Below are positions 8,497-18,204 of a stretch of 41,365 nucleotides of DNA, piece after piece. The number at the start of each line of letters is the position of its first letter. Within the stretch, counting starts at the first letter, position 1. Under the pieces are notes generated by a model, which saw only the letters and a program-made list of their open reading frames with translations, was not told the origin of the DNA and made no database searches. The stretch is taken from contig NZ_FOKP01000037.1 in the NCBI RefSeq assembly GCF_900112185.1, positions 1 to 41,365 on the forward strand, written 5' to 3'. The stretch is from Allobosea sp. CRIB-10 (GTDB taxonomy: Bacteria; Pseudomonadota; Alphaproteobacteria; Rhizobiales; Beijerinckiaceae). Made by a program: the position numbers and the translations under genes.

Positions 8497-9852
8497 ATGG
8501 GCACCGGCGTCATCGACCAGTTCCTCGGCACCTTCACCCGCTATATCGATTCAGGCTTCGGCCTGCTGTCGGGCGAGGTTGCCTTCATCGCGACCACGCT
8601 GATCGTCATCGACGTGACGCTTGCCGCGCTGTTCTGGAGCTGGGGCGCTGATGACGACATCATCGCGCGGCTCATCAAGAAGACGCTGTTCGTCGGCGTC
8701 TTCGCCTGGCTAATCTCGAACTGGAACAACCTCGCCAAGATCGTCTTCGAGAGCTTTTCGGGGTTGGGCCTGAAGGCCAGCGGCACCGGCTTCTCGGCTC
8801 AGGATCTGCTGCGCCCCGGCAAGGTCGCGCAGACCGGGCTCGACGCCGGCCGGCCACTGCTGGAATCGATCTCCAGCCTGATGGGCTGGATCTCGTTCTT
8901 CGAGAACTTCATCCAGATCGCCTGCCTGCTCTTCGCCTGGGCGCTCATCATGCTCGCCTTCTTCATCCTGGCGGTGCAGCTCTTCGTCACACTGATCGAG
9001 TTCAAGCTTTCGACGCTCGCCGGCTTCGTCCTCATCCCCTTCGGCCTGTTCGGCAAGACCGCCTTCATGGCCGAGCGCGTGCTCGGCCACGTCATCTCCT
9101 CCGGAATCAAGGTCCTGGTGCTCGCCGTCATCATCGGCATCGGCTCGACCCTGTTCTCACAGTTCACACAAGGCGGCGCCGGCCAGAACCCGACCATCGA
9201 CCAAGCCATGGCGATCGTGCTCGCCGCACTCTCCCTGCTCGGCCTCGGAATCTTCGGCCCCGGCATCGCCAACGGCCTCGTCTCGGGCAGTCCGCAGCTT
9301 GGCGCCGGTGCGGCGGTTGGCACAGGGCTGGCCGTTGGCGGCGCGGCAGTGGCCGCGGCCGGCGTGGCGGGCCTGGCCGCCAAGGGAGGAGGAGCAGGCA
9401 TCTCCGGTGGCGCTGCGACCGTGCGGGGCGGAGCGGCGGCGGCCGGCGCGGCTTCGTCCGCCTATACGCTCGGATCGATGGGGCAGTCCGGCGCCGCAGG
9501 CGTCGCCTCGGGCCTCGGTGGCGTCGCCCAGGCCGCAGGTGCGGCTGTCGTTTCGCCCTTGCGCCGCGCCGCGGCCCGCGCGGCTGAGAGCGTCAAATCC
9601 AGCTTCGACGACGGCGTGGAGGGCGGCTTCGGCGCGACCGGCGGCTCTTCGAGCATGGGCACGGTCGGCGGCGATGCTGCCTCCGCGGCAGCGCCGGCGT
9701 CCCCCACGGCCGGTCCGCCGGCCTGGGCCAGGCGCATGAAGCGTGGCCAGCAGATCTCTCACGGCGTCAGCGCCGCCGCGCATGCCGTCCGCTCCGGCGA
9801 CAGCCACGGCTCCGGCTCTTCCGTCAATCTTTCCGAAGGTAATCGCTCATGA
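8497..9852 (+). CDS. trbL: Conjugal transfer protein TrbL (VirB6-like)
   Basis: The 451-residue product is a polytopic inner-membrane protein with about five or six hydrophobic segments up to roughly residue 260, including IACLLFAWALIMLAFFILAV and VLVLAVIIGIGSTLF. A low-complexity Gly/Ala/Ser-rich tail follows (about 270-450). This matches P-type TrbL/VirB6, which forms the inner-membrane part of the channel. The gene starts three bases after trbK and its stop overlaps trbF by ATGA. Confidence 0.93.
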   Translation: MGTGVIDQFLGTFTRYIDSGFGLLSGEVAFIATTLIVIDVTLAALFWSWGADDDIIARLIKKTLFVGVFAWLISNWNNLAKIVFESFSGLGLKASGTGFSAQDLLRPGKVAQTGLDAGRPLLESISSLMGWISFFENFIQIACLLFAWALIMLAFFILAVQLFVTLIEFKLSTLAGFVLIPFGLFGKTAFMAERVLGHVISSGIKVLVLAVIIGIGSTLFSQFTQGGAGQNPTIDQAMAIVLAALSLLGLGIFGPGIANGLVSGSPQLGAGAAVGTGLAVGGAAVAAAGVAGLAAKGGGAGISGGAATVRGGAAAAGAASSAYTLGSMGQSGAAGVASGLGGVAQAAGAAVVSPLRRAAARAAESVKSSFDDGVEGGFGATGGSSSMGTVGGDAASAAAPASPTAGPPAWARRMKRGQQISHGVSAAAHAVRSGDSHGSGSSVNLSEGNRS

Positions 9853-10538
9853 ACCTCTTTCGACGACCCGCCACGCATTACGGCCGGACGCCCGAGCCAG
9901 AGACACCCTACCAGAAGGCCGCTCAGATCTGGGACGAGCGCATTGGATCCGCCCGCGTCCAGGCCAGGAACTGGCGCATCATGGCCTTCGGATCGCTGAT
10001 CTTGTCGGCCGGATTTGCAGCAGCTCTGGTCTGGCAATCGGCGCGCGGCACCGTCGTGCCCTGGGTGGTGCAGGTCGATCGGCTCGGCGAAGCACAAACC
10101 GTCACCGCAGCGACCGCTGACTATCGCCCGACCGATCCGCAGATCGCCTGGCATCTCGCCCGCTTCGTCGAGCAGGTCAGGAGCATCCCGGCCGATCCGA
10201 TCATCGTCCGCCAGAACTGGCTGCGCGCCTATGAATGGACCACCGATCGCGGCGCGGGCGCGCTCAACGACTATGCCCGCGCCAATGACCCTTTCGCCAA
10301 GGTCGGCAAGCAACAAGTGGCCGTCGAGGTGTCCTCCGTCATCCGTGCCTCGCCGGATTCCTTCCGTGTCGCCTGGACCGAGCGCCGCTACGAGGACGGC
10401 AAGCTCTCGGCGACCGAGCGCTGGACCGCGATCCTGACCATTGTGCTGCAGCCGCCGCGCGACACCGAACGCCTCAAAGCTAATCCGCTCGGCATCTACG
10501 TCAACGCCATCAACTGGTCGCGGGAGATGAGCCAATGA
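9849..10538 (+). CDS. trbF: Conjugal transfer protein TrbF (VirB8-like)
   Basis: The 229-residue protein has a short cytoplasmic N-terminus with TPYQKAAQIWDERIGSAR, one membrane helix (about residues 40-58) and a periplasmic VirB8/NTF2-like domain containing VVQVDRLGEA and NWLRAYEWTTDRG. VirB8 proteins nucleate the T4SS core complex. Both of its ends overlap neighbouring genes by start/stop codons. Confidence 0.94.
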   Translation: MNLFRRPATHYGRTPEPETPYQKAAQIWDERIGSARVQARNWRIMAFGSLILSAGFAAALVWQSARGTVVPWVVQVDRLGEAQTVTAATADYRPTDPQIAWHLARFVEQVRSIPADPIIVRQNWLRAYEWTTDRGAGALNDYARANDPFAKVGKQQVAVEVSSVIRASPDSFRVAWTERRYEDGKLSATERWTAILTIVLQPPRDTERLKANPLGIYVNAINWSREMSQ

Positions 10539-11512
10539 GCCTGACGATCCGCGGAGGCGGGAATCCGTCTTTCCGTAAATCCGCGTTTCCGGTTTTGCTG
10601 GTCTCCGCCACGATGCTGGCCGGTTGCGCCACCGACAAGCCGCCGGAGATCAGCTACGACGCCGACGTACCGCCTCTACCTGCGGTGCCCGCCGCTGTCA
10701 CCGACAATCGGCCGAGGCCGCTGCATGTCCCGCCGGCCTGGACGCCGGCGCGGGGCGGAACCGCTGCCAACACGCCGACCCCGCGCGTTGAGAACGCCAA
10801 TCTGGCGGCGCGCGTCCAGCCGCGCCGCGAGGGCTACTACAACGCGATCCAGATCTATCCCTGGAGCGAGGGCGCGCTCTATCAAGTCTATGCCGCGCCC
10901 GGCCAGATCAGCAATATCGCGTTGGAGCCCGGCGAAAGCCTGACCGGCGCCGGCCCGATCGCAGCCGGCGACACCGCGCGCTGGATCATCGGCGATACCG
11001 AGAGCGGATCGGGCGTCACCCGACGCGTCCATGTGATGGTGAAGCCGTCACGCGCCGACATCACCACCAATCTGGTCATCACGACCGACCGGCGCACCTA
11101 CATGCTCGAGCTGCGCTCTGGTCAGAATCCTTACATGCCCGCTGTCGCCTGGGCCTATCCGCTATCCGCCGGCCAGCGGCAGGCCCTGCCGGCAACGCCG
11201 ATCATTCCGGCGGTTGCCGCGCGAAATTATCGCTATGGCCTGACCGGCGACAATCCGCCGTGGAAGCCGGTCGCCGCCTATGACGACGGCCGGCGTGTCT
11301 ATGTCGAGTTCCCGCGCGGCATCGTGCAGGGCGAGATGCCGCCGATCTTCGTGATCGGCCCGGAGGGCGAGGCGCAGATCGCCAATAGCCGCGTCCATCA
11401 GCACATCCTGATCGTCGATCGCCTGTTCAACGCCGCCGAGCTGCGTCTCGGCAGCGGCGACAAGCAGCAGACCGTCCGGATCACCCGCACGGATGGGAGG
11501 CCGTCGTCATGA
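10535..11512 (+). CDS. trbG: Conjugal transfer protein TrbG (VirB9-like)
   Basis: The 325-residue product has an N-terminal lipoprotein signal with lipobox LAGC (lipidated Cys31). It then has the VirB9 pattern: an N-terminal beta domain, a TNLVITTDRRTYMLEL motif and a C-terminal domain with NYRYGLTG and a GDKQQTVRITR end. It would be an outer-membrane-associated core-complex protein interacting with TrbI. It overlaps trbF and trbI by 4 bases. Confidence 0.94.
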   Translation: MSLTIRGGGNPSFRKSAFPVLLVSATMLAGCATDKPPEISYDADVPPLPAVPAAVTDNRPRPLHVPPAWTPARGGTAANTPTPRVENANLAARVQPRREGYYNAIQIYPWSEGALYQVYAAPGQISNIALEPGESLTGAGPIAAGDTARWIIGDTESGSGVTRRVHVMVKPSRADITTNLVITTDRRTYMLELRSGQNPYMPAVAWAYPLSAGQRQALPATPIIPAVAARNYRYGLTGDNPPWKPVAAYDDGRRVYVEFPRGIVQGEMPPIFVIGPEGEAQIANSRVHQHILIVDRLFNAAELRLGSGDKQQTVRITRTDGRPSS

Positions 11513-12639
11513 GCGAGACCGAAACCACCGAACCCATGCGCCTGCGCGCCGAGCCGCCGCGCGTCACCCGCCTGTCGCGCAAGGTGCTCGCTGGCCTTAG
11601 CGTCGTCGCCTCGCTCGGTGTTGGCGGCGCGGTGATCTATGCGTTGCAGACCCGCCATGCCGGCAAGGAGGGCGAGGAGCTTTACTCGACCGCCAACCGG
11701 CAGCCCGCTGACGGTCTCGCCGGCTTGCCGCGCGACTATACCGGCCCGGTTCTTGGGGCCCCACTGCCTGGCGACCTCGGCAAACCGATCCTCGACGCCG
11801 GTGTCGCGCCGCCAGCCGTCGTAATGCCTGCCGTCGACGAAGCGGAGCAACGCCGGAAGGCCGAGGAAGAGGCCGCACGCACCAGCACCGTGTTCTTCCA
11901 GTCGCGGGCGGGCTCGCCGGCCGCGCCCGGAGGACCAGGCGGCACGCCGAACCTCGCCGGTTTGGACTTCACCGGCCAGCCCGGTCAGCCGAGCGCGCAA
12001 GACAAGCAGCTCGCCTTCCTCAACGCGCCCGTCGATCGCCGCATGACCTCATCGGATCGCATCATGGCACCGGCCTCGCCTTTCGTGCTCCAGGCTGGCG
12101 CGGTCATTCCGGCCGCGCTCATCACCGGCATTCGCTCCGATCTGCCCGGCCAGATCACGGCGCAGGTGACCGAGCACATCTATGACAGCCCGACCGGCCG
12201 CATCCTGCTCGTGCCGCAAGGCACGCGCATCATTGGGCAGTACGACAACAACGTGCAGTTCGGACAACGCCGCGTGCTCCTCGTCTGGAACCGGCTCATC
12301 CTTCCCAACGGACGCTCCATCGTGCTGGAGCGTCAACCCGGCGCCGATACGCAGGGCTATGCCGGTCTCGAGGACGGCGTCGATTACCATTGGTGGGATC
12401 TCGCCAAGGCCGCTGGCCTCTCGACCCTGCTGTCGATCGGCGCCGAGCTCGCCGTCAACGACGAGAACCGGCTGCTGCGCGCCATCCGCAGCGGCGGACA
12501 GGATACCATTAACGACGCCGGCCAGCAGATCGTCCGGCGTCAGCTCAACGTCGCGCCGACGCTGACAATCCGGCCGGGATTCCCGGTCAGGGTCATCGTG
12601 ACGCGTGACCTCGTGTTCGAACCCTATCGAGGCAGATGA
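11509..12639 (+). CDS. trbI: Conjugal transfer protein TrbI (VirB10-like)
   Basis: The 376-residue protein has one N-terminal membrane helix (about residues 28-46) and a proline/alanine-rich linker. Its C-terminal VirB10 domain contains VLQAGAVIPAALITGIRSDL, VPQGTRIIGQYDN and a FPVRVIVTRDL end. VirB10 spans the envelope and transmits ATP-driven signals to the outer pore. It is complete. Confidence 0.95.
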   Translation: MSETETTEPMRLRAEPPRVTRLSRKVLAGLSVVASLGVGGAVIYALQTRHAGKEGEELYSTANRQPADGLAGLPRDYTGPVLGAPLPGDLGKPILDAGVAPPAVVMPAVDEAEQRRKAEEEAARTSTVFFQSRAGSPAAPGGPGGTPNLAGLDFTGQPGQPSAQDKQLAFLNAPVDRRMTSSDRIMAPASPFVLQAGAVIPAALITGIRSDLPGQITAQVTEHIYDSPTGRILLVPQGTRIIGQYDNNVQFGQRRVLLVWNRLILPNGRSIVLERQPGADTQGYAGLEDGVDYHWWDLAKAAGLSTLLSIGAELAVNDENRLLRAIRSGGQDTINDAGQQIVRRQLNVAPTLTIRPGFPVRVIVTRDLVFEPYRGR

Positions 12640-12863
12640 TGACGAAGCTGAAACTCGGCCTCCTCGCAGACGACAAGCCAGTCAAGATATCCGTGGAGCT
12701 TCCCGCCAGCCTGCATCGCGACCTTGTCGCCTATGCCGAGGTGTTGGCCCGCGAAACGAACCAGCCTGCAGCCGAGCCCGTGAAGCTGATCGTGCCGATG
12801 TTGGAGCGCTTCATTGCAACCGATCGCGGGTTCGCGAGCGCGAGACGTCGGTCCGGACGGTGA
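12636..12863 (+). CDS. DUF2274 small protein of trb operons
   Basis: A 75-residue protein starting MMTKLKLGLLADDKPVKI, overlapping the trbI stop by ATGA. Its strand-helix-helix character (residues 15-45, ELPASLHRDLVAYAEVL) suggests a ribbon-helix-helix-like fold. DUF2274 proteins regularly close alphaproteobacterial trb operons; their function is not established. The start could be either of the tandem ATGs (12636 or 12639). Confidence 0.88.
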   Translation: MMTKLKLGLLADDKPVKISVELPASLHRDLVAYAEVLARETNQPAAEPVKLIVPMLERFIATDRGFASARRRSGR

Positions 12864-12913
12864 TCTGGATCGCTAGACGAGGCAGCTGCACGCCATGAAC
12901 AACTGCTGGCAAG

Positions 12914-13807
12914 TCACCGCGACATCGTCCGCGCAAGGCTGAGCAGCCGCCGCAGGGCAGGATTGTCGTTTCGCGGTGACCAAACCGCTCTAAACGTTAG
13001 TCTCTCGTTCGCGATTGGACGATACGTGACACCCGGCATCCTCATGGCTGCGGTCGCCTCAGTGGTTAGGGTCAGGCCACGACCGACCGCAACTGCAGCT
13101 AACAGATTGTCCCTGCCGACATATTGCGGTTGGACCTGAGGGTGATAACCGAGCGCGGCGAAACGCTGAACCAGATAGGCATGGACTTCTGAACCGGGCG
13201 CCGCGTCGCTAACGATGAATGCCTCATTGGCGAGATCAGACCATTCCAGGGCCTCTTTTTCGATCATACGATGCGTGTTGGGCAGGACTACAAAAACGCG
13301 CTCCGACCAGAGATAAGTGGTTTCGCAGTCGGGCCAGGTTCGGCTGCTGGAGAGGAATGCCACGTCAAGGCGAAGCTGGCGGATCGCGGCGACATGCTCG
13401 GCTGGAGCTCCGTCGATGAAGTCGATGCGCACCTTTGCGTGTTTCTGATCGTAGGCGCGAAACAAATCGGCCAGGAAGCCGGAGGCGAAGGACGAGAAGA
13501 TGCCGACCTTGACCTTACCGCGCTCGACCCGCCCGATAGCTCCGAAGTCCCTGGCGCCCTCATCGATCTGCTGAAGGGCCTTGCGCGCACGGCGCAGGAA
13601 ACGTTGTCCTGATAGCGTCAGCGACACCCCGCCGTTATGGCGCTAAAACAGGGAGGCGCCGAGATGATCTTCAAGATCGCGGATTCGACGACTGACAGCC
13701 GATTCTTTGACGTCAACTGCTGTGGCAGCCTTGCGGAAACTCCCGTGATCGGCCGCAGCAACGAAATAGCGAAGGTGGCGAAGTTCGATTGAAGAAGATG
13801 GTGCCAT
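12914..13807 (-). pseudogene. LysR-family regulator interrupted by an amber codon
   Basis: From ATG 13807 the frame reads MAPSSSIELRHLRYFVAAAD, then a normal LysR winged-helix region, up to GASLF. Codon 55 (13645-13643) is TAG, and the frame continues RHNGGVSLTLSGQRFLRRAR into a complete substrate-binding domain ending at 12914. The expected residue at the stop is a charged or polar one (LFxRH). The two halves therefore form one 297-codon gene with a single nonsense change. Re-initiation at GTG 13627 would give a domain without DNA binding. It lies downstream of the deacylase gene on the same strand. A sequencing error or suppression cannot be excluded. Confidence 0.88.
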
Positions 13808-14097
13808 CCGGTCACCTCATTCGTGGCAGGAAGCTCCACAAAGCTTGCGCGCTGATGCCGTCACGTGGAGAGACCGCGGCGCCAACCGCTAACGCCGTCT
13901 TAGGGAATGATCCGCGGTTAGATCGGCGTGCTCGCTCCCCATGTGCTCTTGCTGGAGGCATGAACTGCCAACCGTCGTCGGACAATGTGAGCGAAGCGGG
14001 CCAGGCCGTACGACGAGCACATCACCGGATGGATTGTCGAACGACGCCTCGGGCGCGCTACCATCGGAATCGCACCAATGGAGGGTCGGGTCGACAA
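13808..14097. other. Non-coding gap between LysR relic and deacylase
   Basis: About 290 bases with only short, unconvincing reading frames on both strands. The promoter of the LysR gene should lie here, but I see no clear -35/-10 pair and no strong terminator hairpin. Confidence 0.4.
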
Positions 14098-15111
14098 TCA
14101 GTCCGCATCGAGGTCGACGAGCAGTTTGTAGAGACAATCGCCGGGCGCGGTTAGAGCCAGAGCGCGCCGGCAGGCGACCATGCCCCCTTCCGAAAAGACG
14201 ATTGGTTCCGGCGCGTCCCACGGCCGATCGACAACATGAATGACGCCGGCAACTTGGCCGGGTTGAACGACATCGCCTAAGTCTGCAGCCGGTTCGAACA
14301 TCCCTTTGCGCATCGCGTAAACGAAGGCGCCCCTGCCACGTACGCGCATGAGGCGGGTCGATGGGCCAGTATCGGTGTTCGCCTCTGGCAACATGCCGTA
14401 CAATTTCAGGACGCGCCGAAGGCCCTGTTCGGCAAGAGCCGTTCCCGTTCGCGACAGGGTAGCGCAGCCCCCCAGCTCGGCGGTGAGCGCCGGAACGCCA
14501 AGTTCCTGCGCAACGGCCGACAGGGTAGTCGCGCCGCCTCCGCCCGAGCCGTCGCTGATTGAGGTGACTGGCGCCCCAAACGCTGTCGCAAGTTCAATGA
14601 GCTTGTTCTTTTCTTCTGCAGACCCGCCGCTCCTGATCAGTGCGCATGGCACGTAGTTCGTCGAGCGTCCTCCTGCATGCAGGTCGATTACGAAATCCGC
14701 CATGGGGAGGAGCACGGTGCCGACATAGTGCGCGATCATTGTGGTCGGCGCACCAATCGGATTCCCTGGAAAAGATCTGTTGAGGTTTCCGTCGTCGAGA
14801 GGAGAGACCCGTCGACCGGCCTCTACTGCGGGCAAGTTCAGCGACGGGAGGATGATGATACGCCCTCTTACATCTGCCGCCTCGATTTCACGCGACAGCC
14901 TGGCAAGCGCCACCTGCCCTTCATACTCATCGCCATGGCTGCCGGCGATCAGCAGTGCCGTAGGGCCGTCACCGTTCCTGATGCAGATCACGGGGATGGG
15001 CACCACTCCGTAGCCGGAAAGGTCGGTCGAAAAAGGCAAACGCAACCAGTCACATTGCTTGCCGTCCGCCTCGAAATCGAGCGGCGTCCAGACTTGTGTG
15101 TATCCCGCCAT
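14098..15111 (-). CDS. M14-type zinc deacylase (AstE/AspA family, DoeB-like)
   Basis: The 337-residue product belongs to the succinylglutamate desuccinylase/aspartoacylase branch of the M14 zinc hydrolases. The zinc ligands are H59 and E62 in GSHGDEYEGQ and H145 in DLHAGG. The substrate-binding DGNLNRSFPG is at 107-116, and the likely catalytic glutamate is E212 in TAELGG. The general pattern resembles DoeB, N-acetyl-diaminobutyrate deacetylase of ectoine breakdown. The neighbouring transporter supports an acylated amino-acid substrate, but doeA, doeC and doeD are absent, so the exact substrate is open. It starts 10 bases after the ATPase gene, in the same operon. Confidence 0.85.
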   Translation of the reverse strand: MAGYTQVWTPLDFEADGKQCDWLRLPFSTDLSGYGVVPIPVICIRNGDGPTALLIAGSHGDEYEGQVALARLSREIEAADVRGRIIILPSLNLPAVEAGRRVSPLDDGNLNRSFPGNPIGAPTTMIAHYVGTVLLPMADFVIDLHAGGRSTNYVPCALIRSGGSAEEKNKLIELATAFGAPVTSISDGSGGGGATTLSAVAQELGVPALTAELGGCATLSRTGTALAEQGLRRVLKLYGMLPEANTDTGPSTRLMRVRGRGAFVYAMRKGMFEPAADLGDVVQPGQVAGVIHVVDRPWDAPEPIVFSEGGMVACRRALALTAPGDCLYKLLVDLDAD

Positions 15112-15121
15112 AGCCGCTCTT

Positions 15122-15871
15122 TCAGTGCTTCATGATTGTTTGCAGGAAGAGGCGCGAGCGGGGGTGGCCTGCCCCGTCGAAGAAGTCTTGCGCCGGGACA
15201 CATTCGAGAATGCGACCGCTATCCATAAAGATCACTTGGTCGGCGACCTCGCGCGCGAATCCCATCTCGTGGGTAACGCACAGCATCGTCATTCCGTCGC
15301 GCGCCAGCGCTGTCATGACGTCGAGCACCTCCTTGATCATTTCGGGGTCAAGCGCAGATGTCGGCTCGTCGAAGAGCATGATGCGAGGGTTGAGGCAGAG
15401 CGCGCGTGCGATCGCTACGCGCTGCTGCTGTCCGCCCGAGAGCTGCCCTGGATAGGATTTCGCCTTCTCGGGTATTCTCACTTTTTCCAGATACGCCATG
15501 GCGATATCTTCGGCCTCGCCGCGGGATTTGCCGGCGACGCGGCGCAGCGCGAGCGTACAATTGGAAAGCACTGTCAGATGCGGGAAGAGGTTAAAGCTCT
15601 GGAAGACCATACCGGTCTGACGCCGTGCGGCGGCGCTGGCCCCCGCAGCTTGGCCGAGAACGATCCCGGCGAGACGGAGCGTGCCCGCTTGGTAGGTTTC
15701 CAGCCCATTTATGCAACGGATCAGTGTCGACTTGCCCGATCCTGACGGGCCGCAGACAACGATCCGTGCCCCGCTAGAGACCGACAGGTCGATGCCATCC
15801 AAGACATGGAGCGCACCAAACCATTTGTTGAGACCCACGATTTCTACGATTGCTTCAGATTGTGGAAGCAT
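15122..15871 (-). CDS. Polar amino-acid ABC transporter ATPase
   Basis: The 249-residue ATPase has Walker A GPSGSGKST at 41-49, the Q-loop in MVFQSFNLFPHLTVL, signature LSGGQQQR at 144-151, Walker B IMLFDEP at 164-170 and the H-switch in CVTHEM. It belongs to the GlnQ/HisP/EhuA group that powers uptake of amino acids and compatible-solute derivatives. Codon ATG 15871 gives normal family length. About 100 bases separate it from the upstream permease gene. Confidence 0.93.
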   Translation of the reverse strand: MLPQSEAIVEIVGLNKWFGALHVLDGIDLSVSSGARIVVCGPSGSGKSTLIRCINGLETYQAGTLRLAGIVLGQAAGASAAARRQTGMVFQSFNLFPHLTVLSNCTLALRRVAGKSRGEAEDIAMAYLEKVRIPEKAKSYPGQLSGGQQQRVAIARALCLNPRIMLFDEPTSALDPEMIKEVLDVMTALARDGMTMLCVTHEMGFAREVADQVIFMDSGRILECVPAQDFFDGAGHPRSRLFLQTIMKH

Positions 15872-15974
15872 GTTTTTTGAACCTCATTCAGATCTATCGC
15901 GCGCGTTCGAAATCTTATGCCGCCGAAATGACCCAGCTTGGTGCGGGAACTTTTAATTATCCAACCGCCGGAGC

Positions 15975-16634
15975 CTATCTTTTGCCCCTCGCCAGCAAGC
16001 GCTGCTCCAACATCTTGACGAGTTGCGCGATGGACACAGAAAGCAAGAGGAAGATTAGACCAGCTGCAAGCATCGGCTCGGCATATCGGAAGGTGTCAGA
16101 CGCGACATCGAGGGCGCTGCCAAACATTTCCGGAACCGCGATGACTGCCAGATAAGGCGTGGCCTTGAGAAGTGAGATGAAGTAATTGCCCATCGGCGCT
16201 GCGATGTTGCGTAGCATCTGCGGCGCTACTATCAGGAAAATCGTTGTGATCCGCCCGATGCCTAAAGCCTTGGCTGCATCGAACTGGCCTGGGTCAATGG
16301 CATCGATTCCTGCCTTAAAGATCTCCGCGAGATAGCCGGAATAATAGACGCTCAACGCGATGATGCCGACCGCAAGCGCAGGCAAGGTGACGCCGTAGTA
16401 GGGAAACACGAAGTAAAGCGTGTAAATCTGCACCAGAAGGGGCGTCGAACGAATCGAGTCGATCATGACCTGCATGACCCAGCCAAGGGGCATGGAGGTT
16501 CGTCGCAAGATTTCCCAGAGAAAGCCAAGGACGGCCGCGCCGAGCGAGCTGACAATGCTTACCCATATCGTCGTCGAAAGCGCCGACAAGATCGTCTGGA
16601 GCGTCGCGAGCGCGAAGTTGAGGTCAAAGCTCAC
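15975..16634 (-). CDS. Polar amino-acid ABC transporter permease (second)
   Basis: This 219-residue inner-membrane permease has about five hydrophobic helices and the EAA-type loop DAIDPGQFDAAKALGIGR. I chose GTG 16634 because it follows GGGGGAGACAGC, a strong ribosome site, and overlaps the upstream permease stop by 11 bases. The open frame extends upstream to 16679. It would pair with the other permease to form the transmembrane channel of the ABC importer. Confidence 0.88.
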   Translation of the reverse strand: MSFDLNFALATLQTILSALSTTIWVSIVSSLGAAVLGFLWEILRRTSMPLGWVMQVMIDSIRSTPLLVQIYTLYFVFPYYGVTLPALAVGIIALSVYYSGYLAEIFKAGIDAIDPGQFDAAKALGIGRITTIFLIVAPQMLRNIAAPMGNYFISLLKATPYLAVIAVPEMFGSALDVASDTFRYAEPMLAAGLIFLLLSVSIAQLVKMLEQRLLARGKR

Positions 16635-17280
16635 GCTGTCTCCCCCCGAAGCTGGAGCGCCGCTCCAGGCGACGGCCAAAGATCGTCACCGGATAACAAA
16701 GGGCCAGATAGGCCAGTAGCAGGCCTGAATAGATTCCGACTGGATTGTACTCGATCTGAGCGAGTTCTTTGGCGCGATAGGTCATATCGGTCAGGGCGAT
16801 CAGTGAAACCAACGCCGTCCCCTTGATCAGTTGGATGAGCTGATTGATGAAGGTCGGGATCATCGAGCGGATCGCCTGCGGCAACTCGATGCAGCCAAGG
16901 ACCGTCCAGCGTTTGAGTCCAAGCGCCAATCCTGCCTCGACCTGGCCGCGTGGCAGAGCTTGTAGAGCGGCACGCACCGCTTGGCTGCCGTAGCCGCCGA
17001 TATTGAGGCCGAGGACCATGGCTGCAACGGTCGTGCTGGAGAGCCGTATGCCAAATGCCGGCAAGCTATAGTAAAAGACGAACAGCAGGACGATGACCGG
17101 GGAGCTTCTCCAGAACTCAATCACCGCAGTCACGAGTGTGCGGGGCAGGCCTAAAAGAACGTACTGCAGGACGCCCGCCACAAGGGCGAAGGGGATGGCG
17201 TAGATCAGACCAAGGATCGTAACGGTGGCTGTTACCCCAAACCCCTGGAAGATGTTCTGGATGATCTCGATCTGGCTCAC
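16624..17280 (-). CDS. Polar amino-acid ABC transporter permease (first)
   Basis: A 218-residue permease of the HisMQ/GlnP type with the conserved EFWRSSPVIVLLFVFYYSLP segment and the EAA loop QALPRGQVEAGLALGLKR. The start is GTG 17280, about 20 bases after the binding-protein gene. It forms an operon with the binding protein, second permease, ATPase and deacylase. Confidence 0.9.
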   Translation of the reverse strand: MSQIEIIQNIFQGFGVTATVTILGLIYAIPFALVAGVLQYVLLGLPRTLVTAVIEFWRSSPVIVLLFVFYYSLPAFGIRLSSTTVAAMVLGLNIGGYGSQAVRAALQALPRGQVEAGLALGLKRWTVLGCIELPQAIRSMIPTFINQLIQLIKGTALVSLIALTDMTYRAKELAQIEYNPVGIYSGLLLAYLALCYPVTIFGRRLERRSSFGGRQREL

Positions 17281-17299
17281 GGCTGTAACCTGAAGCCAC

Positions 17300-18190
17300 T
17301 TACATTTTGTCTGCGCAAAGCTCTGCCGCTTTCACGGAGTCAGACGCGATTTCGTCTGCCGTGAAGCCGTAGCGCTTTGCTATTGCTACTAAACCGCCAT
17401 CGGCCCTGAGCTCGGCAAGGCGTTTGTCGTATGCGGCCTTCAATTCGGCGTCGCCCTTGCGGAAGGCGATGCCGCTATAGTTGGCCGCGGGCTTGCCATC
17501 CGGCTTGATATAGCCCTGAAACGGCATCGCACGTTCCAGACCGGTGACTCGTGGATCTTGCAACAATGAAACTACGGAACCACTGGAGAACGCCACGGCT
17601 TGGACGCGGCCTGCCATGATGGCGGAAACCGACGACTCAGTGTTCTGAAATTGCTGGATCTGCGAGGCTGGAATACCGGCCGCCTTGGCGTTGGCTAGAT
17701 TGGCGCTGCCACGCGATCCCCCAATCGATAATTTGGGATTTTTCACGATGTCGGCATAGCTGTGAATGCCGTGCGGGTTTCCCGCCTGTACAATGACCGC
17801 GTCGCCGATCGCCAGTTCCGGCTCGCCAAAGGCCACTTGTTCGCACCGAGCTGGCGTAATGGAAAAGCCGGAAGCCACCGCGTCGGCTCGATCAGCAAGC
17901 AGCCCTGGAATGAGGGCGCCGAGGTCGGCGATGACGAACTCGACCTCTTTCACCCCTAGCGGCGCGAAAGCGGCCCGAATGAGATCTGGATGAAAGCCAG
18001 TTGCCTGACCATCGACGCCGCGAAAGCCCCATGGAGCCCTGTTGTGGATGCCGATAGTGATCTTGCCGGACGAGATAATCCGCTCCAGCGTCGTTTTCGC
18101 TTGGGCGTTGAGTGTCGTTGCACCCATCGCCACAATCGTAACCCCGCCCATGAACAATGATCGAAAAGTGCCAAGCGAAATCTTGAGCAT
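17300..18190 (-). CDS. ABC transporter substrate-binding protein, EhuB-like
   Basis: The 296-residue protein has a Sec signal peptide (about residues 1-31, ending ATTLNAQA) and a family-3 solute-binding domain. Segments such as FSITPARCEQVAF and AGNPHGIHSYADIVKNP resemble the ectoine/hydroxyectoine-binding protein EhuB, which fits the DoeB-like deacylase downstream. I infer a ligand that is an amino-acid derivative or compatible solute rather than a common amino acid. It is the first gene of the minus-strand operon, and a shared operator lies 40-50 bases upstream. Confidence 0.88.
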   Translation of the reverse strand: MLKISLGTFRSLFMGGVTIVAMGATTLNAQAKTTLERIISSGKITIGIHNRAPWGFRGVDGQATGFHPDLIRAAFAPLGVKEVEFVIADLGALIPGLLADRADAVASGFSITPARCEQVAFGEPELAIGDAVIVQAGNPHGIHSYADIVKNPKLSIGGSRGSANLANAKAAGIPASQIQQFQNTESSVSAIMAGRVQAVAFSSGSVVSLLQDPRVTGLERAMPFQGYIKPDGKPAANYSGIAFRKGDAELKAAYDKRLAELRADGGLVAIAKRYGFTADEIASDSVKAAELCADKM

Positions 18191-18204
18191 TTGCGCCTCC
18201 GCGT

